NCBI GenBank assembly: GCA_030765055.1
Contig: CM060947.1
Span: 106,064,564-106,128,563, forward strand
DNA: 64,000 bases
Direction: 5' to 3'
From: Mantis religiosa
Lineage: Eukaryota > Arthropoda > Insecta > Mantodea > Mantidae
Made by a program: the position numbers and the translations under genes. Shown in pieces: positions 34,711-47,447 of this stretch; position 1 is the stretch's first letter; the number at the start of each line of letters is the position of its first letter. Under the pieces are notes generated by a model that saw only the letters and a program-made list of their open reading frames with translations, was not told the origin of the DNA and ran no database searches.

Positions 34711-35150
34711 AAAAGGTTAAAGTGATGGGTGACTCTATAACAAAGCATGTGAAAGTGAATGGTGTATAGGGGTGTATAGGGGCATAAATGCTCAACAGCT
34801 GTGTCAGAAAGTGAGTGAGCAAAGTTTTGATGATAGTCTCTCACAAAATGCTAAAAGTGGTTGTATTGCATGTGGGCACAAATAACCTTAAGTTATAATC
34901 ATGCCCAGAAGAAGTGATGGGAGAGATATACAGTTTAATAAGAATGACCAAAACAAAGTTTCCGAAAGCAAATATAGCAGTTAATAGCATTGTAAAAAGA
35001 CGTGATATTCCCAAATGGTACATAACATGTGTAAACGACAACATAAGATGGCTTGTAGTAGGTTAAAAGCTGTGTTTGTAAATGTAGATAATCAACTGGA
35101 TGACACTTGTATAGGTAAAGATGGCTTGCATTTAAATTGAAATAACTTTA
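34711..35150 (+). pseudogene. SGNH-esterase-like domain of a retroelement ORF1, degenerate
   Basis: Plus-strand blocks in order: KVMGDSITKHV near 34,718 (G-D-S block with nucleophile Ser), VLHVGTNNLKL near 34,866 (G-T-N block), EEVMGEIYSLIRMTKTKFPKA, IVKRRDIPKW, and GKDGLHLN near 35,115 (D-x-x-H block with catalytic Asp and His). This is the signature layout of SGNH hydrolases. Such an esterase domain is known in ORF1 of some non-LTR retrotransposons and in insect proteins derived from them. Several stop codons interrupt it. It directly precedes a LINE 3' end, but I cannot show that they belong to one element. Confidence 0.6.
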
Positions 35151-35164
35151 TGGGGAAACGCAAC

Positions 35165-35808
35165 AGGCTCTGACAGACTTTTCGGAATTCAAAAGAAAAT
35201 CATACGCATAATGACCCCTTCGAGTTATAGAGCATCCTGCAGACCACCTTTTAAAACATTAAGAATTTTGGCGCAACCTTGCCTCTATATGTATAATCTA
35301 GTTCTATATGCACACAGTAATTATAACAATTTTCTAAAAAATCAACATCATCATGGTCATAATACTAGAGGAAAAAGATATATAAAATACCCTACTCATA
35401 GGTTAGCACTGCTCGAGAAAAGTCCACAATATATTGGGATTAAAATATATAATAAATTGCCACAAATATTTAGGGAAACCCAAAACCAAAATCTTTTTTA
35501 AGAAAACAGTCAAAAGTTTATTCACCAACAAAGCATACTATTCAATTCAGGAATACATGGATGATGCACTGTAATCTCAATTTTATCTTAGTGTCTGTTC
35601 AACTTTAGGAAAACTATATACTCTAGATATTGTACATAATTAATATTCTCTTGCTTTATTCTATTTTGTAATATATTGTATTGTAAATATTGTAGACTTA
35701 TTTCTGATCTTAAAGTTTAGGTTTAAAATTTTGACGAGTCACCAATTTACGAGCACCTGCACAACTATGTAAGTGTAATGTGACGAATAAAGTATTGTAT
35801 TGTATTTA
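35165..35808 (+). mobile_element. LINE 3' end (ORF2 C-terminus, ATTGT tail)
   Basis: A 96-codon frame plus flank encodes FGIQKKIIRIMTPSSYRASC, FKTLRILAQPCLYMYNLVLY, NTRGKRYIKYPTHRLALLEK and SPQYIGIKIYNKLP, the well-known C-terminal region found in many arthropod Jockey/CR1-type retrotransposons. The 3' UTR ends AATAAAGTATTGTATTGTATT, a short tandem tail. The copy is 5'-truncated at about 35,165, and no target duplication was identified. Confidence 0.8.
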
Positions 35809-35839
35809 GTTCACCATCTTCACCATCATGAAGCTTTAC

Positions 35840-36410
35840 AAGGAAATTCCCTTACCTGAGATAAACCTTTACTTGGAATATTCTTTGACAATTTTGATTT
35901 TCCCAAAAATGGCTCTAGCGATTTTGATTAAAATACAGTAGTTTGAGATATTTTCATAACAAGAGAAATGTATATCTTGAATTTTATGAGAATATTCTCT
36001 TAAGTCCTCTACATTTTGGGTGACCTTTGCATAACTAGTAACCCTTAAGATATAGACAGAATTTTAATATACAAGCAATGAAAAGCTCGTTAACGCAGTC
36101 AAATGCGTTTCTCCTTTATTTTCTCTTTAGTGAATCTCTTTGGAGATATTATTTCTTATTTCTTTGATTTTTACAATATTTTTCTCAAATAGTAAATCAT
36201 TCTTTTTTGTCTAGAACATGCAAAGGATATGCAATTCCAATTGCAGACACATCATATAATGACCAGCTCTTAAAAGATTAGACTACGTTTAAAGTCTACT
36301 ACACTTCCATAGTCCTTAGCACTCACATAACTCTTATTTCTATTAACATGAAGTACGTAAAGCAATAAGCGTTTGTAAGAATTGTTTGTGCAAAAGCTGA
36401 ATGGCGAAAG
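35840..36410 (+). repeat. Unclassified dispersed repeat X (copy 2)
   Basis: Collinear with 27,460-28,135, including CAATTTTGATTTTCCCAAAAATGGCTC-like and GAGATATTTTCATA blocks, GTCCTCTACATTTTGGGTGA, and AAGCGTTTGTAAGAATTGTT near its end. It lacks the GA tract of copy 1. Confidence 0.55.
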
Positions 36411-36496
36411 TATGAGATGCCAGCTTTCTTCGGAAGGAAAGTAAAACCGGTCGTCCATGTCGTAGGTTTGAGTTACATAAGAACCTATCAAGTCTG

Positions 36497-36590
36497 ATAA
36501 AGAGACATCTGAGCTAAATTAAGTAGTACTTCACGACCAATTTAAATGGAACGTTGTGAACCACAGCAGTTAAAGAGCGTTCATAAATAA
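36497..36590 (+). repeat. Unclassified dispersed repeat Y (copy 2)
   Basis: Matches 8,386-8,485 block by block, including GAACCACAGCAGTTAAA and CATAAATAA. Confidence 0.5.
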
Positions 36591-38360
36591 TCACTCAGTT
36601 TCAATTTCGTGTTAAACTACACCTAGGTTAGTGTGTATATAGCCTACAGCCTTAGACAAGAAACAAATGAGCAGCTGCCAGAAGCAAAGTTCGATTCAGA
36701 AGCATTTAATGACGCTGCGTTCACAATATACTTACGCTTTGATACCACTATGGCTTTATTTCAAAGCTATGCGTTAGATGAAAGTTGCCTTGCGGCTTGT
36801 CTTATGCATGGTAGCCGAGAGGTAATACGTGTGTGTTGCCTAAGTAGACCAACATGTGTTTGAATCCTTGATGTGCAGGTTTATTATTGTTACTTTAATA
36901 GCAATGCCTTGCTTTCTTCTTGCAAAGGATTAATAATATTTTAAACACATTCGTTATAAAAACCAAATAATTTATTCTTGTAGTTTTCAAAATAAAGGTA
37001 GTGGTATTAGAAAATTGCCTTAATATTGGTTGTGTAGACACTCGGGCTTACACATCTGATATGAATGTTGCTGGCATATAATGAAAATTGAATCATGAAT
37101 TTTTATCCAGCTACACTCTTTATTCGGCCACACGTTCGGTCACCATATGAAGCAAGATTTCTATGTTGGAAGCACAATTCTTTCTCTTCTTATATGAGTT
37201 TTTTTGCGGCTATCAGTTTCTTCTGGTCACCAATTGTATCAGCTTATTTTAAATAAGAGTCATGAGATCTCTCGTTTTCAGGTGTCGTTCAGAGTGAAAT
37301 AAATACAATTTTGGAGCAGTCCAATGTTGTAACCAATAATTTAATTGTATTATCAGTATTACATTTTACTTGAACTTTCTTTCCTAGTCAATCATTGCAG
37401 GTTACCTCCATCATATCGATAAATTTTTACTTCTTTAATATAAAGATTCCATTAATTACATAAAACTCCTTACTCCTGCACGTCTACTCATCACTAACAA
37501 GATTACAGAACACCTATCTCTGAAGATTATTGATTTTACATTACAATGTAAATCTTTTCATCTTTTCACATCAAGCAAGATTATTGATTTTCTTTTCCCT
37601 AGCAACCGTTCATCATTTTTTATGTTGTCCTTATATGGCCCCCTAATACTCAAATCAGAAAACAAAACTCATTTCAAACAAAAACTACCGTTACAGAATT
37701 ATCCTCTTGTGAAAATTTGCGTTTGATCTCATCCATGTCCTATATAATGAGAGCTATAATAGAAAACAGAGGGTTTACACACCCGTTACTAAGTTAATTT
37801 CCATTTTTATTTGATTTTGATATAGGAATAACATATTTATTTCATTTAGTTTAGTTTTTGTGTTTGAGCATAAGGCCAAATAATCAAGTAAACCTTAGAA
37901 ATTATAAGTTATATTATAATGTCCGTAATACAAAATTCGTATTTCTACAGTACAAAAATCAAAATGATGTTCGGGATTCGAACCTTCGTTGATCTAGCTC
38001 CTACACACTTGTCTATAACTGCTCGGTCATCAGTGTACGTTTAGTAACTGAGACTCATAGAACGAAGCTAAAGAGACGCGTCCGTGACACTATTGTAAAC
38101 CGGCCATGATGTGAAAAATATACCCTTCCAAAGTCTGCTCATTTTATTTATTTACTTTTTTAATTGCTCAAGGGTGTATCTACGGGCTGACATGACCCTA
38201 CGTTATCAAAATGCAACTCATGTTACATTAGCACACCTACATAGGTTAGTGTGTGTATTGGAACGGGATGACAGGATGCGTTATCCAAATTTAGCCCGAT
38301 TAGGCTACAACACCTAAGTTAATGTGTGCATATGAAAGAGAAGACAAGGTTCTTTGTTAT
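36591..38360. other. No recognisable gene; one tRNA-like relic
   Basis: AT-rich. At about 37,968-38,045 the minus strand contains GGTTCGAATCC (box B) preceded by TGACCGAGCAGTTATAGAC, resembling a decayed tRNA-derived sequence. It lacks a foldable acceptor stem, so I do not call a tRNA gene. Confidence 0.4.
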
Positions 38361-38368
38361 CGGAATTT

Positions 38369-38490
<122 letters not shown>

Positions 38491-38499
38491 TTATTCACA

Positions 38500-39661
38500 A
38501 CATTGTGATAACCAGATATTATACAATTGTACCAACGTTTTTTCCATTCCTCGAAGCACTATTAAAATTGTTTTTTTGTAATCTTATTCAGCTCCTTCAT
38601 CGATACTGTCTTTATCTCCTCCTGGTGTAGCGTCGTCCTTTCATAAGCCTCTTTAGTTTTGGGAATAGAAGAAAGTCACAGGGGGGCAGGTCTGCGGCAT
38701 CACAACTGTGTTGTTTTGGCCAAACATTTGCGCACAAGCAACGATATCTGAGCAGGGGCTTTATCATGGTGCAAGGGCCAATTTTTGTTCTTCCACAAAT
38801 TCGGGCGCTTCTGGCGGATTGCTTCGCGCGAAAATTGCGCATAACTTGCAGGTAATATTGCTTATTTACCGTTCTGTCCTGTGGCAAGAACTCATGATGC
38901 GCCACGCCCCTGTAAAACCGTCACATTCGACCGAACTTGGCGCGCTTTTTTTGGTCTTGGGTTGCGTGGCAGCATTCATTGGGATGTTTGAGCGTCATAA
39001 CCACAAAACCATAATTCGTCACCAGGAGCAAATTTGGGTCGTCGCGGACGAAGTTCAAGGGATCCTTAGCAACGTTAGTGCGATGGTATTTTTGGTCGAA
39101 ACTGAGCAACTTTGGTATGACTTTTGTGGGAGACCCGTCTCATGCCCAGATAATTTGTCAAAATCGAATGGCTCGAACCAATCGATATGTTTCGGTCCTC
39201 AGCAACTTCTAATGGTGATTCGACGGTTGTCCAATACTATTTTCTTCACTTCTTCAATGGTTTCGTCTGTTGTTGACGAGCTTGGGCGTCCGGAACGCTC
39301 TTCGGCATCCACATATTCTTGACCTTCTGAGAACCTTTTGTACCAACGATAAACACTGCTTTGGTGTAAGGTAGCTTCACCATATTCCACAGTCAACATT
39401 CGGAATGAATCCGCGCATTTAATTTTGTTTTCCACACTAAATGCGTTACAGATTCTTTGTTCCACTTTTTAGATTAGGCAAAAATCGAAGATAAGCCAAA
39501 GCATGTCCAAGCAAAATAGCTGTCAAAAATTAACTGAACATTCAGAGTGTCAACATAAATGAGGGACATGACTACCAACATAACGGCACAAAACAATCGA
39601 AAATCGAATATACGTAGCCCGCGAAAATTCAAAATTCAGAATACGTTTTGAACAGACCTCG
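38500..39661 (-). mobile_element. mariner element (Mos1-like), left end eroded
   Basis: The right end ACGTTTTGAACAGACCTCGTA looks like a mariner terminal repeat with a TA edge. The matching left end is not visible; the (GT)n array sits where it would be expected. The transposase remnant lies between. Confidence 0.65.
38520..39465 (-). pseudogene. mariner (DD34D-type) transposase, frameshifted
   Basis: On the minus strand: MEQRICNAFSVENKIKCADS, then LHQSSVYRWYKRFSEGQEYV and DAEERSGRPSSSTTDE (39,199-39,465), the usual mariner DNA-binding region with the linker GRPS. A second frame (38,921-39,109) covers the WVTNYGFVVM-type catalytic region. A third (38,612-38,905) has AHHEFLPQDRTVNKQYYLQV and PPCDFLLFPKLKRLMKGRRY. 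Here the final D of the P-x-x-D-F-x-L-F-P-x-L-K motif is the third catalytic residue of DD34D mariners; the block reads PPCDFLLFPKLK. At least three frame changes make it inactive. Confidence 0.8.
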
Positions 39662-41405
39662 TAGGTCTATGGTCAGTAAAATTTGAGTTTCCTTATGTTT
39701 ATCTTATAAAAATTAGGGTATAGCAGGAATAAAACTTATGCAACTAACTTATTCCAGTCGAGACTGTAAAGCAGGCATTCCTGCAAAAAGACATTTATGA
39801 AAGGATATCCTAGAAAGCTATAATTGCCTATAAACCGCCCGCTAATTGGGAAATGTAGGGGCTATTATAACACATTATTACAGAATAGTACCTAATAAAC
39901 TATTTATTATAGGTCCAGAAAATCTATTGACCTTTATAAATCGGATACATAAATAGTATTATGGTTATGCTTAGGTAGATCCGTTCTGTAACTATCAAAA
40001 CTGTGAATTAGATCACTCAAGAGTGAATAATGTCTTTCCTGCATTAAAGGAACGCGTGTTCCATAAATGAGCATTGGCTTTCCTCAAGTGAAACAACAGT
40101 ATCGTGTGCTGCCCAATGAAACGCTACAGGTAATGGGATGTAAATCAAATTTCAAAGCAGACTTTGACTGATGGACCATATACGCTCCCATAAGAGCACC
40201 TTTATGTTTCCTCTAAGCCTTTATCGCCTTTATCGCCCTTATCTGGCACTAGTTCCGGCGTTCCTGTTTCGTATCCAGCCAAGTGTATCTGAATACCTTC
40301 ATTTGTACTGCTAGCTGCATAGCGTTATATACTCGTAAAAGCAGGCAATTTGTATGCTTGCTCGCAATCCATTTCATTACACCAAGGTAGTGAACCATAT
40401 ATAAGACTGCATCTACATTTATTATCTAATGAGAAACAAAAGAAACGTAAAGAATTCTCTTCACTCCAGTAATGCCCTTGTTGACATCTTAGACGTTATT
40501 CACAACAATGTGACGCAAACATAAATAAATGTTCCATTTAGGGGACTGTAAGTGGACTTACTCGACAACAGCGCGACAGCTAGTTTTCACTTTGTGAAAC
40601 TATGTCTGACTCGTTCTTGCCCCTTTACTCCTCAATTAACATTTCTCATTAAATCGCTTTTGGCAACCCAGGGACAAAGTCGACCAGTGACGTTCTGCAG
40701 TGCCAGTGGACAAGTGTCGCGCGCAACTTTTGAAAAACCAACGGAAGATCCAAAACGTTACACTTAACCGCCAATGGTTGATGATAGGTTATAAGTTTAG
40801 CAGATTCAAAATAGGTTTTAAAATAAAATGTAGAAAGGTCTCACATATTCCCTGGTATGCCTGGTATCACAAGCTTGATCAGAAACTTGAAGCTTCATCT
40901 TGTTTGTAACCTTCTGCCATTGCAATTACAAGTGAGTGATTACGCCTTTAGCACACATTCTTTAAAGTATATCTTTGTATAATAATTAGACAAGTGAGCT
41001 TAAAAGACGCCCAGAAAAATAAGTCAGTATTCCATTGTTTGCTTTATGCATAGCCATTGTTTACTTCATACATAAATATGTACATGCAAAGTATTTCTAA
41101 TCGGCAGTAAATGGGTTTAGAGCCGCCATAAGAGTCCAGCTGGGGCAAAAGCTATGTTTGACTATAAAAAGTGTTTCGAATAGGTATCTTATTATATGTA
41201 GCCTTACGTCTTTAATAAATAATTAAGGCATCTTGTCCAGTATAGAAAAACTACGCAGTTTGTAATAAGCGTCTCCAGGAGAAGTGTAAATACCATATTT
41301 TCCTGTTCTTTCTTTATAGTTTTCCTTCAAACAAAATGAAATATTCTGTCTGTTTCCTTTAGCTCTTGAAAGCCCTCAAGAAAGTCTACAATTTACTGAT
41401 AATTC
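39662..41405. other. No recognisable gene
   Basis: AT-rich spacer. A 71-codon frame at 40,552-40,767 lacks known motifs. Confidence 0.45.
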
Positions 41406-42480
<1,075 letters not shown>

Positions 42481-42635
42481 TTCTTAAGCCTTCAGAAGCT
42501 CAACTGTCATAGCTCAGTGATGTTATTGGACTCCTTGAGTTTAAATTTTATATCGTTCTAAGTTAAGGTTATGAATTTGGATACAAAATTAAGTGTAACA
42601 ATTGCTTTGAAAATTAAGACCTTAGATCTAAAAGG

Positions 42636-42638
<3 letters not shown>

Positions 42639-42718
<80 letters not shown>
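42639..42718. repeat. (CT)n microsatellite
   Basis: About 38 CT units with one CCT interruption near the right end. Confidence 0.97.
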
Positions 42719-42719
<1 letters not shown>

Positions 42720-42884
42720 TTACACATTTTTATCAAGGAAGTTTATAGGCAAAGGCCAGTAGCATGTTGTTCTGATTGGACGTCGTAAGTACCTTCCACG
42801 AGATTTCAGAGGTCTGTGTGTTGCAATAAATGGTATAGTTTGCCAGTAAATGTTTTGCAAAGTGAGAACACTGGTACTAGGCTC

Positions 42885-43090
42885 AATGAAGTTATAAGCG
42901 GAGAGTGAACGAAAATAGCCTACTGAGTGAGGGCTTTCCGGTTCAAATCCCGGTCTCCCACCCCCGCAACGAAACTGGAAATGTGAATAAGAGTGTGAAT
43001 GTGTGTATAAAACCAATTGTACATAAGCTAATGTCATTGTGAAAGACCTTCGATGTGGCCATTAAAGTTAAAGGTGGGATATAAATTCAA
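42885..43090 (+). mobile_element. tRNA-like SINE candidate, family F
   Basis: CCGGTTCAAATCCCGG (about 42,939-42,954) is a good box B. An upstream GAGTGAACGAAAATAGCC...GAGTGAGGG could be a decayed box A region. Downstream the body runs to AATAAAACAAAATAAC, an A-rich end. No second copy is seen in this window, and no target duplication is clear. Confidence 0.4.
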
Positions 43091-43263
43091 CAATAAAACA
43101 AAATAACTATAAACATTGTAACATATTGTTTTAATACTTGGCTACATAGAGGTAGGTAAAGATGATAACATATCCCATTCAGAATTTTGATATCCGGATT
43201 TCAACAAAGTGTTTTGTGTACCTCTGAATACAAATAAAAACATTTTTGGAAAAAAGAAATTTG

Positions 43264-43283
43264 TGTGAGTGTGTGTATGTGTG

Positions 43284-43347
<64 letters not shown>
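43264..43347. repeat. (GT)n microsatellite
   Basis: GT repeats, imperfect at the left and pure from about 43,290. A run of about 23 A follows at 43,419-43,441. Confidence 0.95.
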
Positions 43348-43441
43348 TAGCACAATATAAAAATAAGACTTGTTATTTGTGTTTAATGTCTTTCAAAAAT
43401 GCGACACGTAGATTTCCCAAAAAAAAAAAAAAAAAAAAAAA

Positions 43442-43690
43442 ATCCAACCTAATCTATCCTTGACATACAACACTTTTGGTTTTAGGTTGCCTAACATGGC
43501 CATATTTTTATTAAAATATTTTTATTAAAATAAATATATTTATAATTTTCAGATGGCAAAATGTATATCTCGAAATTTATGCAAATAACCTGGAGCTTCT
43601 CTTCATTGTGAAATACTTTTGTACAACTGGTAAAGCGTAACTATGCGAAGGTCAAGATTTCATTAAAGTACGCTATTTTTCCAGAAAAAT
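43442..43690 (+). repeat. Unclassified dispersed repeat X (copy 3, partial)
   Basis: Weaker match to copies 1 and 2: TTATTAAAATA, GCAAAATGTATATCTCGAAATTTATG and GTACAACTGGTAAAGC occur in the same order. It begins right after the poly-A run. Confidence 0.4.
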
Positions 43691-44770
43691 GATTACGGCC
43701 TGAGCAGTTTCCAAAAGATTATTCTTTTAGTGATTTAAATTTCCAAACATTTATACCTTTCTCGAGTGGCAGGATGCTATTCTTTTTCCTGCTGATGATA
43801 GCAATCACAAAGATAACATTTGAAAATATCTGACATCGCCTTACCCTATTTTTTCTTCCTATAGCAAAAATTGGATTATAAATGTGCAACGTAAGTTCAT
43901 CTCAATTTTCACATGCTGTTCTTCATCTATTGTTAATTGAGGAAGATTTTGTTAGAACAGATTTGGATGAATGGGTAGAGTAAGAAATGCTAACTAGCAA
44001 ATTAGATATTTCATTTTACTTCCTAAAAGATAGTTGGTACACCAGAACCTAACACATGAGACTAGGAATGCCACTTTTCTAATTCTGATAAAAATGCTAC
44101 TAAAATGTTTTGTAGACAGTGAAATGAAAATTGCTTACGAACTGCATCATTATTTCGATCATCTCACGAAGACTAAATGGAAATCTTGCGCACCACAATC
44201 TCCCATATTTTTCTTTACTATATTTTGTTACATTTTGCTGTCAAAAGGACTTCAAAATATACTGACATGAATATCTTCAATTTTCTGTGATTAATCAACG
44301 AAGTCCCTTTCATTTCGTACTTAATTCTGTATTGTATAATTCCTTAGAAGATGAAACCATAACAGAAAAACAAAGACTTGCTTTTAAAAATGTGTAGAAT
44401 ATTACATAAAAGCAGTTGTCTCAATTTTTACAACGTTAAGTGTTTGAAATATGAATACCTTTTTCAAAGTAGTTATTTCCTAGACATAACGTTTGAAAGT
44501 TTCCAATTCTTCTTGTATCTGTTGTTTACAACATCTAATTGCTACCACGATGAAATAGGTCATACCTATGCGCTTTCGATGAACGTTTCAATTTTATTTT
44601 CGATATATCGTATGTAGTTTAATTTTTACAATTTAAAAGGTGGATAAGGTGAATGGAAGAATCTCACCTTTTCATAGTATTAAGGGTATACGTAACGTAT
44701 ATGTAGGTACCTGAAGTTACAATGAGTAGAGGAAGTCCTAACATAAGATTTTGTATTATTTATTTCTGAT
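43691..44770. other. No recognisable gene
   Basis: AT-rich spacer. Frames at 44,034-44,270 and 44,378-44,617 have no recognisable motifs. Confidence 0.4.
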
Positions 44771-45945
44771 GCCCGATTTCACCAAAAGATGTTAAGACTT
44801 AACACGGGTTTAACAATAGTTATATCGAAATTGCATTTCACCAACAAGTGTTAGCTTAACACTTGTTAAATCTCTTGTTAAACTAATAAGTCAAATTTCT
44901 GATGTTAAGTCCTTAATAATTGTAAATAGTCAAGATGGCGGGCGTGAACGCAGCTGTTGTTGTCGATTTGCTATATTTAAGACTGTCTAATGACATTCGT
45001 AATAAGAGTACGGCCTATGAGGAGAAATTATTTTGAGCTGCTATCAGAAGAAAATTTTCTACCGAGGTATAAACTGTCCTAACAGGTTGCTATGAAGGTT
45101 ACTGCGGAAGTACAAGATAGGTTAGAACATGCATCGAAAGGAATATGTCAATCTCGCCTTTGCTTCAAATATTAATAACTTTGCGATTTTATAATTCACT
45201 AAATTATGTGGATAATATACTGTCCACCTGCCGTCTTGAAACGTTCAAGTCACTCGTCACTTGTCCTTCGCTCCTCGTTTTAATTTTACGTAATACAGAG
45301 TTAGAACATACATCGAAAGGAATATGCCGATCTCGCCTTCGCTTCAAGTATTAATAACTTTGCAACTTTATAATTCACTGAATTATGTGGATAATACACT
45401 ACCAGCCGTCTTGAAACGTTCAAGTCACTCGTCACTTGTCCTTCGCACCTCGTTTTCAATTTTCGTAATACTGAAGATGTTTCGTGTTTCTAGTAATGAC
45501 ACATGCATTTGAATTAAATTCGTTTCCATTTTCTCCACGTGACATCTTTCTCTCTTACATTCCCCGCATCCATCCTATTTTCCACGATATCCTTATACTT
45601 CGTCACCTATTCAATTAACAATTCTTTCTCCATCAATGAGAAATTTGTTTCACGGCTTTTTTTACGATTTTGTTTATCCGCCATCTTTTAGCTGTGTGCA
45701 GACTGCAGTGCAGACGAAAATTAAAACAAAAGCTAATTGCAGTACGTTCAGAAAATAATACGACTCATCCATAGCGTTCTATAGCTGAATTATTTAGAAG
45801 TTTCTTGGCGTTAACATGTGTTTGTTAACATTTTCAGAAAACAGGTTGGTGAAATGCAACAGGTTTAATAGTTTTGTTAGCACTGTTACAAAAGTTGCGT
45901 TACATTTGTTAACGTCGGTTTTAACATCTGTTGGTGAAATCGGTC
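44771..45945 (+). mobile_element. PIF/Harbinger-like DNA transposon, deletion derivative
   Basis: The left end GCCCGATTTCACCAAAAGAT and the reverse complement of the right end, GACCGATTTCACCAACAGAT, form inverted ends that stay similar for some 75 bases or more. A second internal TTTCACCAAC lies in each arm. AT flanks the element on both sides (44,769-44,770 and 45,946-45,947), and ATG can also be read as a 3-bp duplication with a slightly different edge. Near 45,011-45,076 the plus strand encodes RPMRRNYFELLSEENFLPRY, resembling the N-terminus of Harbinger transposases. The catalytic part is absent. The middle is filled by a tandem duplication. Confidence 0.65.
45121..45475 (+). repeat. Tandem duplication of a 177-180 bp unit
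   Basis: GTTAGAACATGCATCGAAAG to the TTACGTAATACAGA end (45,121-45,300) is repeated with about 90 percent identity at 45,301-45,475 (TTAGAACATACATCGAAAGG and onward to GTAATACTGA). The duplicated unit lies inside the Harbinger-like element. Confidence 0.9.
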
Positions 45946-46219
45946 ATGAATGTTTAAAATCTGAATACCAAAATCAGATGGTTAAGAAACCGAACGGAGA
46001 CCGCAAGTTCCTTGCTGAAATTCCGAGTTAGGCATTGAACTTTTCAGTCCGATTCTATCTTTACAACCTGTCTTACCCATGGCTAGTGTAAAATAATGAT
46101 AGTTTCCAAAGCTTCATAGCTTCGTGCCTTAATGTTCTACTCTGTATATGTCAATAATGTATCTCATTATCTGCATATAGTGATAACTTTGTTATTCATT
46201 TTATCCAACAAGTGTGTTT

Positions 46220-46560
46220 TGGACTATACCAACTAGGCTAGTAACGGAGGGGATTACACTCTGAACTTGTATATCGGAATACTGGGAGAAAGAAATGAGA
46301 TGGAAGCTCCCTACGGGCGTGATGGAACTAGGACCTAAGGGAGTGAACCAGTGTGAGTATGCATCTTCATCTCGACGCTAGGTTTCTTCGTAAAGCCCCT
46401 AGCGCATGGATTTCAACACCGGTCCACACAGCAGGACAGGCGACTGGACTACAACCCCCTCACATACCCCAAGAACAGCAGTCACAATGTGCAAAGGCGA
46501 CACACAGCAGCTCCACTCTATCATTGCTTATAAACTTGTAGAAATATCGTGTGTGTTAGC
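46220..46560 (-). mobile_element. Possible distant SINE B relative
   Basis: The left edge GGACTATACCAACTAGGCTAG then TAACGGAGGGGATT resembles the tail of the SINE B copies (GGACTGG...TACGGAGGGGATT), and GGGAGAAAG recurs at a similar offset. The rest is GC-richer than its surroundings but does not align clearly, and no box B is legible. Confidence 0.3.
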
Positions 46561-47353
46561 TGACTTATAACATAGATTACAAATCTTGGTATGTATCTTA
46601 TAATTTGTTATAACATTAATTAAAATATTCTTCTGTCTGCGTGAATTTAATTACAATACATTAATTTCTCTAGAATTTATGTCAAATGAATGAAATGTTC
46701 TTACTGCATACAACGTTGAAGTAAATATTTGGAGGAAGCATAATGAATAAATTCTTGTGAAAGAAAAGAAAACGGAATAAACTGAAATTTTCATGCCTCT
46801 TCTGCCAAAGGTTGCATTTGAAACATAAACAAATTTCAGAAATAACTAACGCTAGTATGTTTTAATGAGCTCTTAATGTTTCATTGTGTATGATTCTATC
46901 TCTTTAATTTTCCTAGCTAAGAAAATCAGTACCAAATTCAGTAAGAGTGAAGAAAAAATCTTTGCTTATTCACTGGAAAGTTCAAAATATCGGCTATGAA
47001 AATATCTTACACAATAAATAAATATTAGGAACGTGAAAATGAAAAATAATAAAACCTTTTTAATGCAAAGTGTAGTTTAGAGTGGGATAAATGCTTAAAA
47101 ATCATGGCCGGATATGTTCAGAGTCTGTCTCAAATGTGAAATTTGGTTTCCTTTCCATTTTTTCTTTTTGGTATTGCACTACTCTCCTTCCCTCTCTTGC
47201 TATTACTTTCTCTCTTTCTCTCGCACACGCAGGTGGTCTTATTAAAACTATTTTTTTATTCAGTGGCCATCAAAATTAGTATTTCCAATACATAATTAAA
47301 ATAAATAAATACTTCGTCCACCTACTAGAGGTATGGCTACAAAATGTGAAAAT

Positions 47354-47356
<3 letters not shown>
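46561..47356. other. No recognisable gene
   Basis: AT-rich spacer leading to a (CT)n tract. Confidence 0.45.

Positions 47357-47444
<88 letters not shown>
47357..47444. repeat. (CT)n microsatellite
   Basis: About 44 perfect CT units. Confidence 0.97.

Positions 47445-47447
<3 letters not shown>

Noticed and set aside
34750..34785. Short repeat GTGTATAGGG as a regulatory element
   Set aside because: A simple ten-base local duplication inside a decayed coding region.
36795..36885. tRNA-like sequence (GGTAGCCGAGAGGTAA ... GTTTGAATCC)
   Set aside because: Weak box A and box B only, no second copy and no tail; not enough to list as a feature.
42885..43000. Functional tRNA gene
   Set aside because: Box B is good, but no acceptor stem pairing or proper anticodon arm can be drawn by eye; a SINE or relic is more likely. 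The same applies to 37,968-38,045 and 54,530-54,590.
45121..45475. CRISPR-like or satellite array
   Set aside because: Only two units, no spacers, and it lies inside a transposon; a simple tandem duplication explains it.
45145..45512. Two similar small proteins encoded in tandem
   Set aside because: They are the same accidental frame in the two units of a tandem duplication; no start context or motif.
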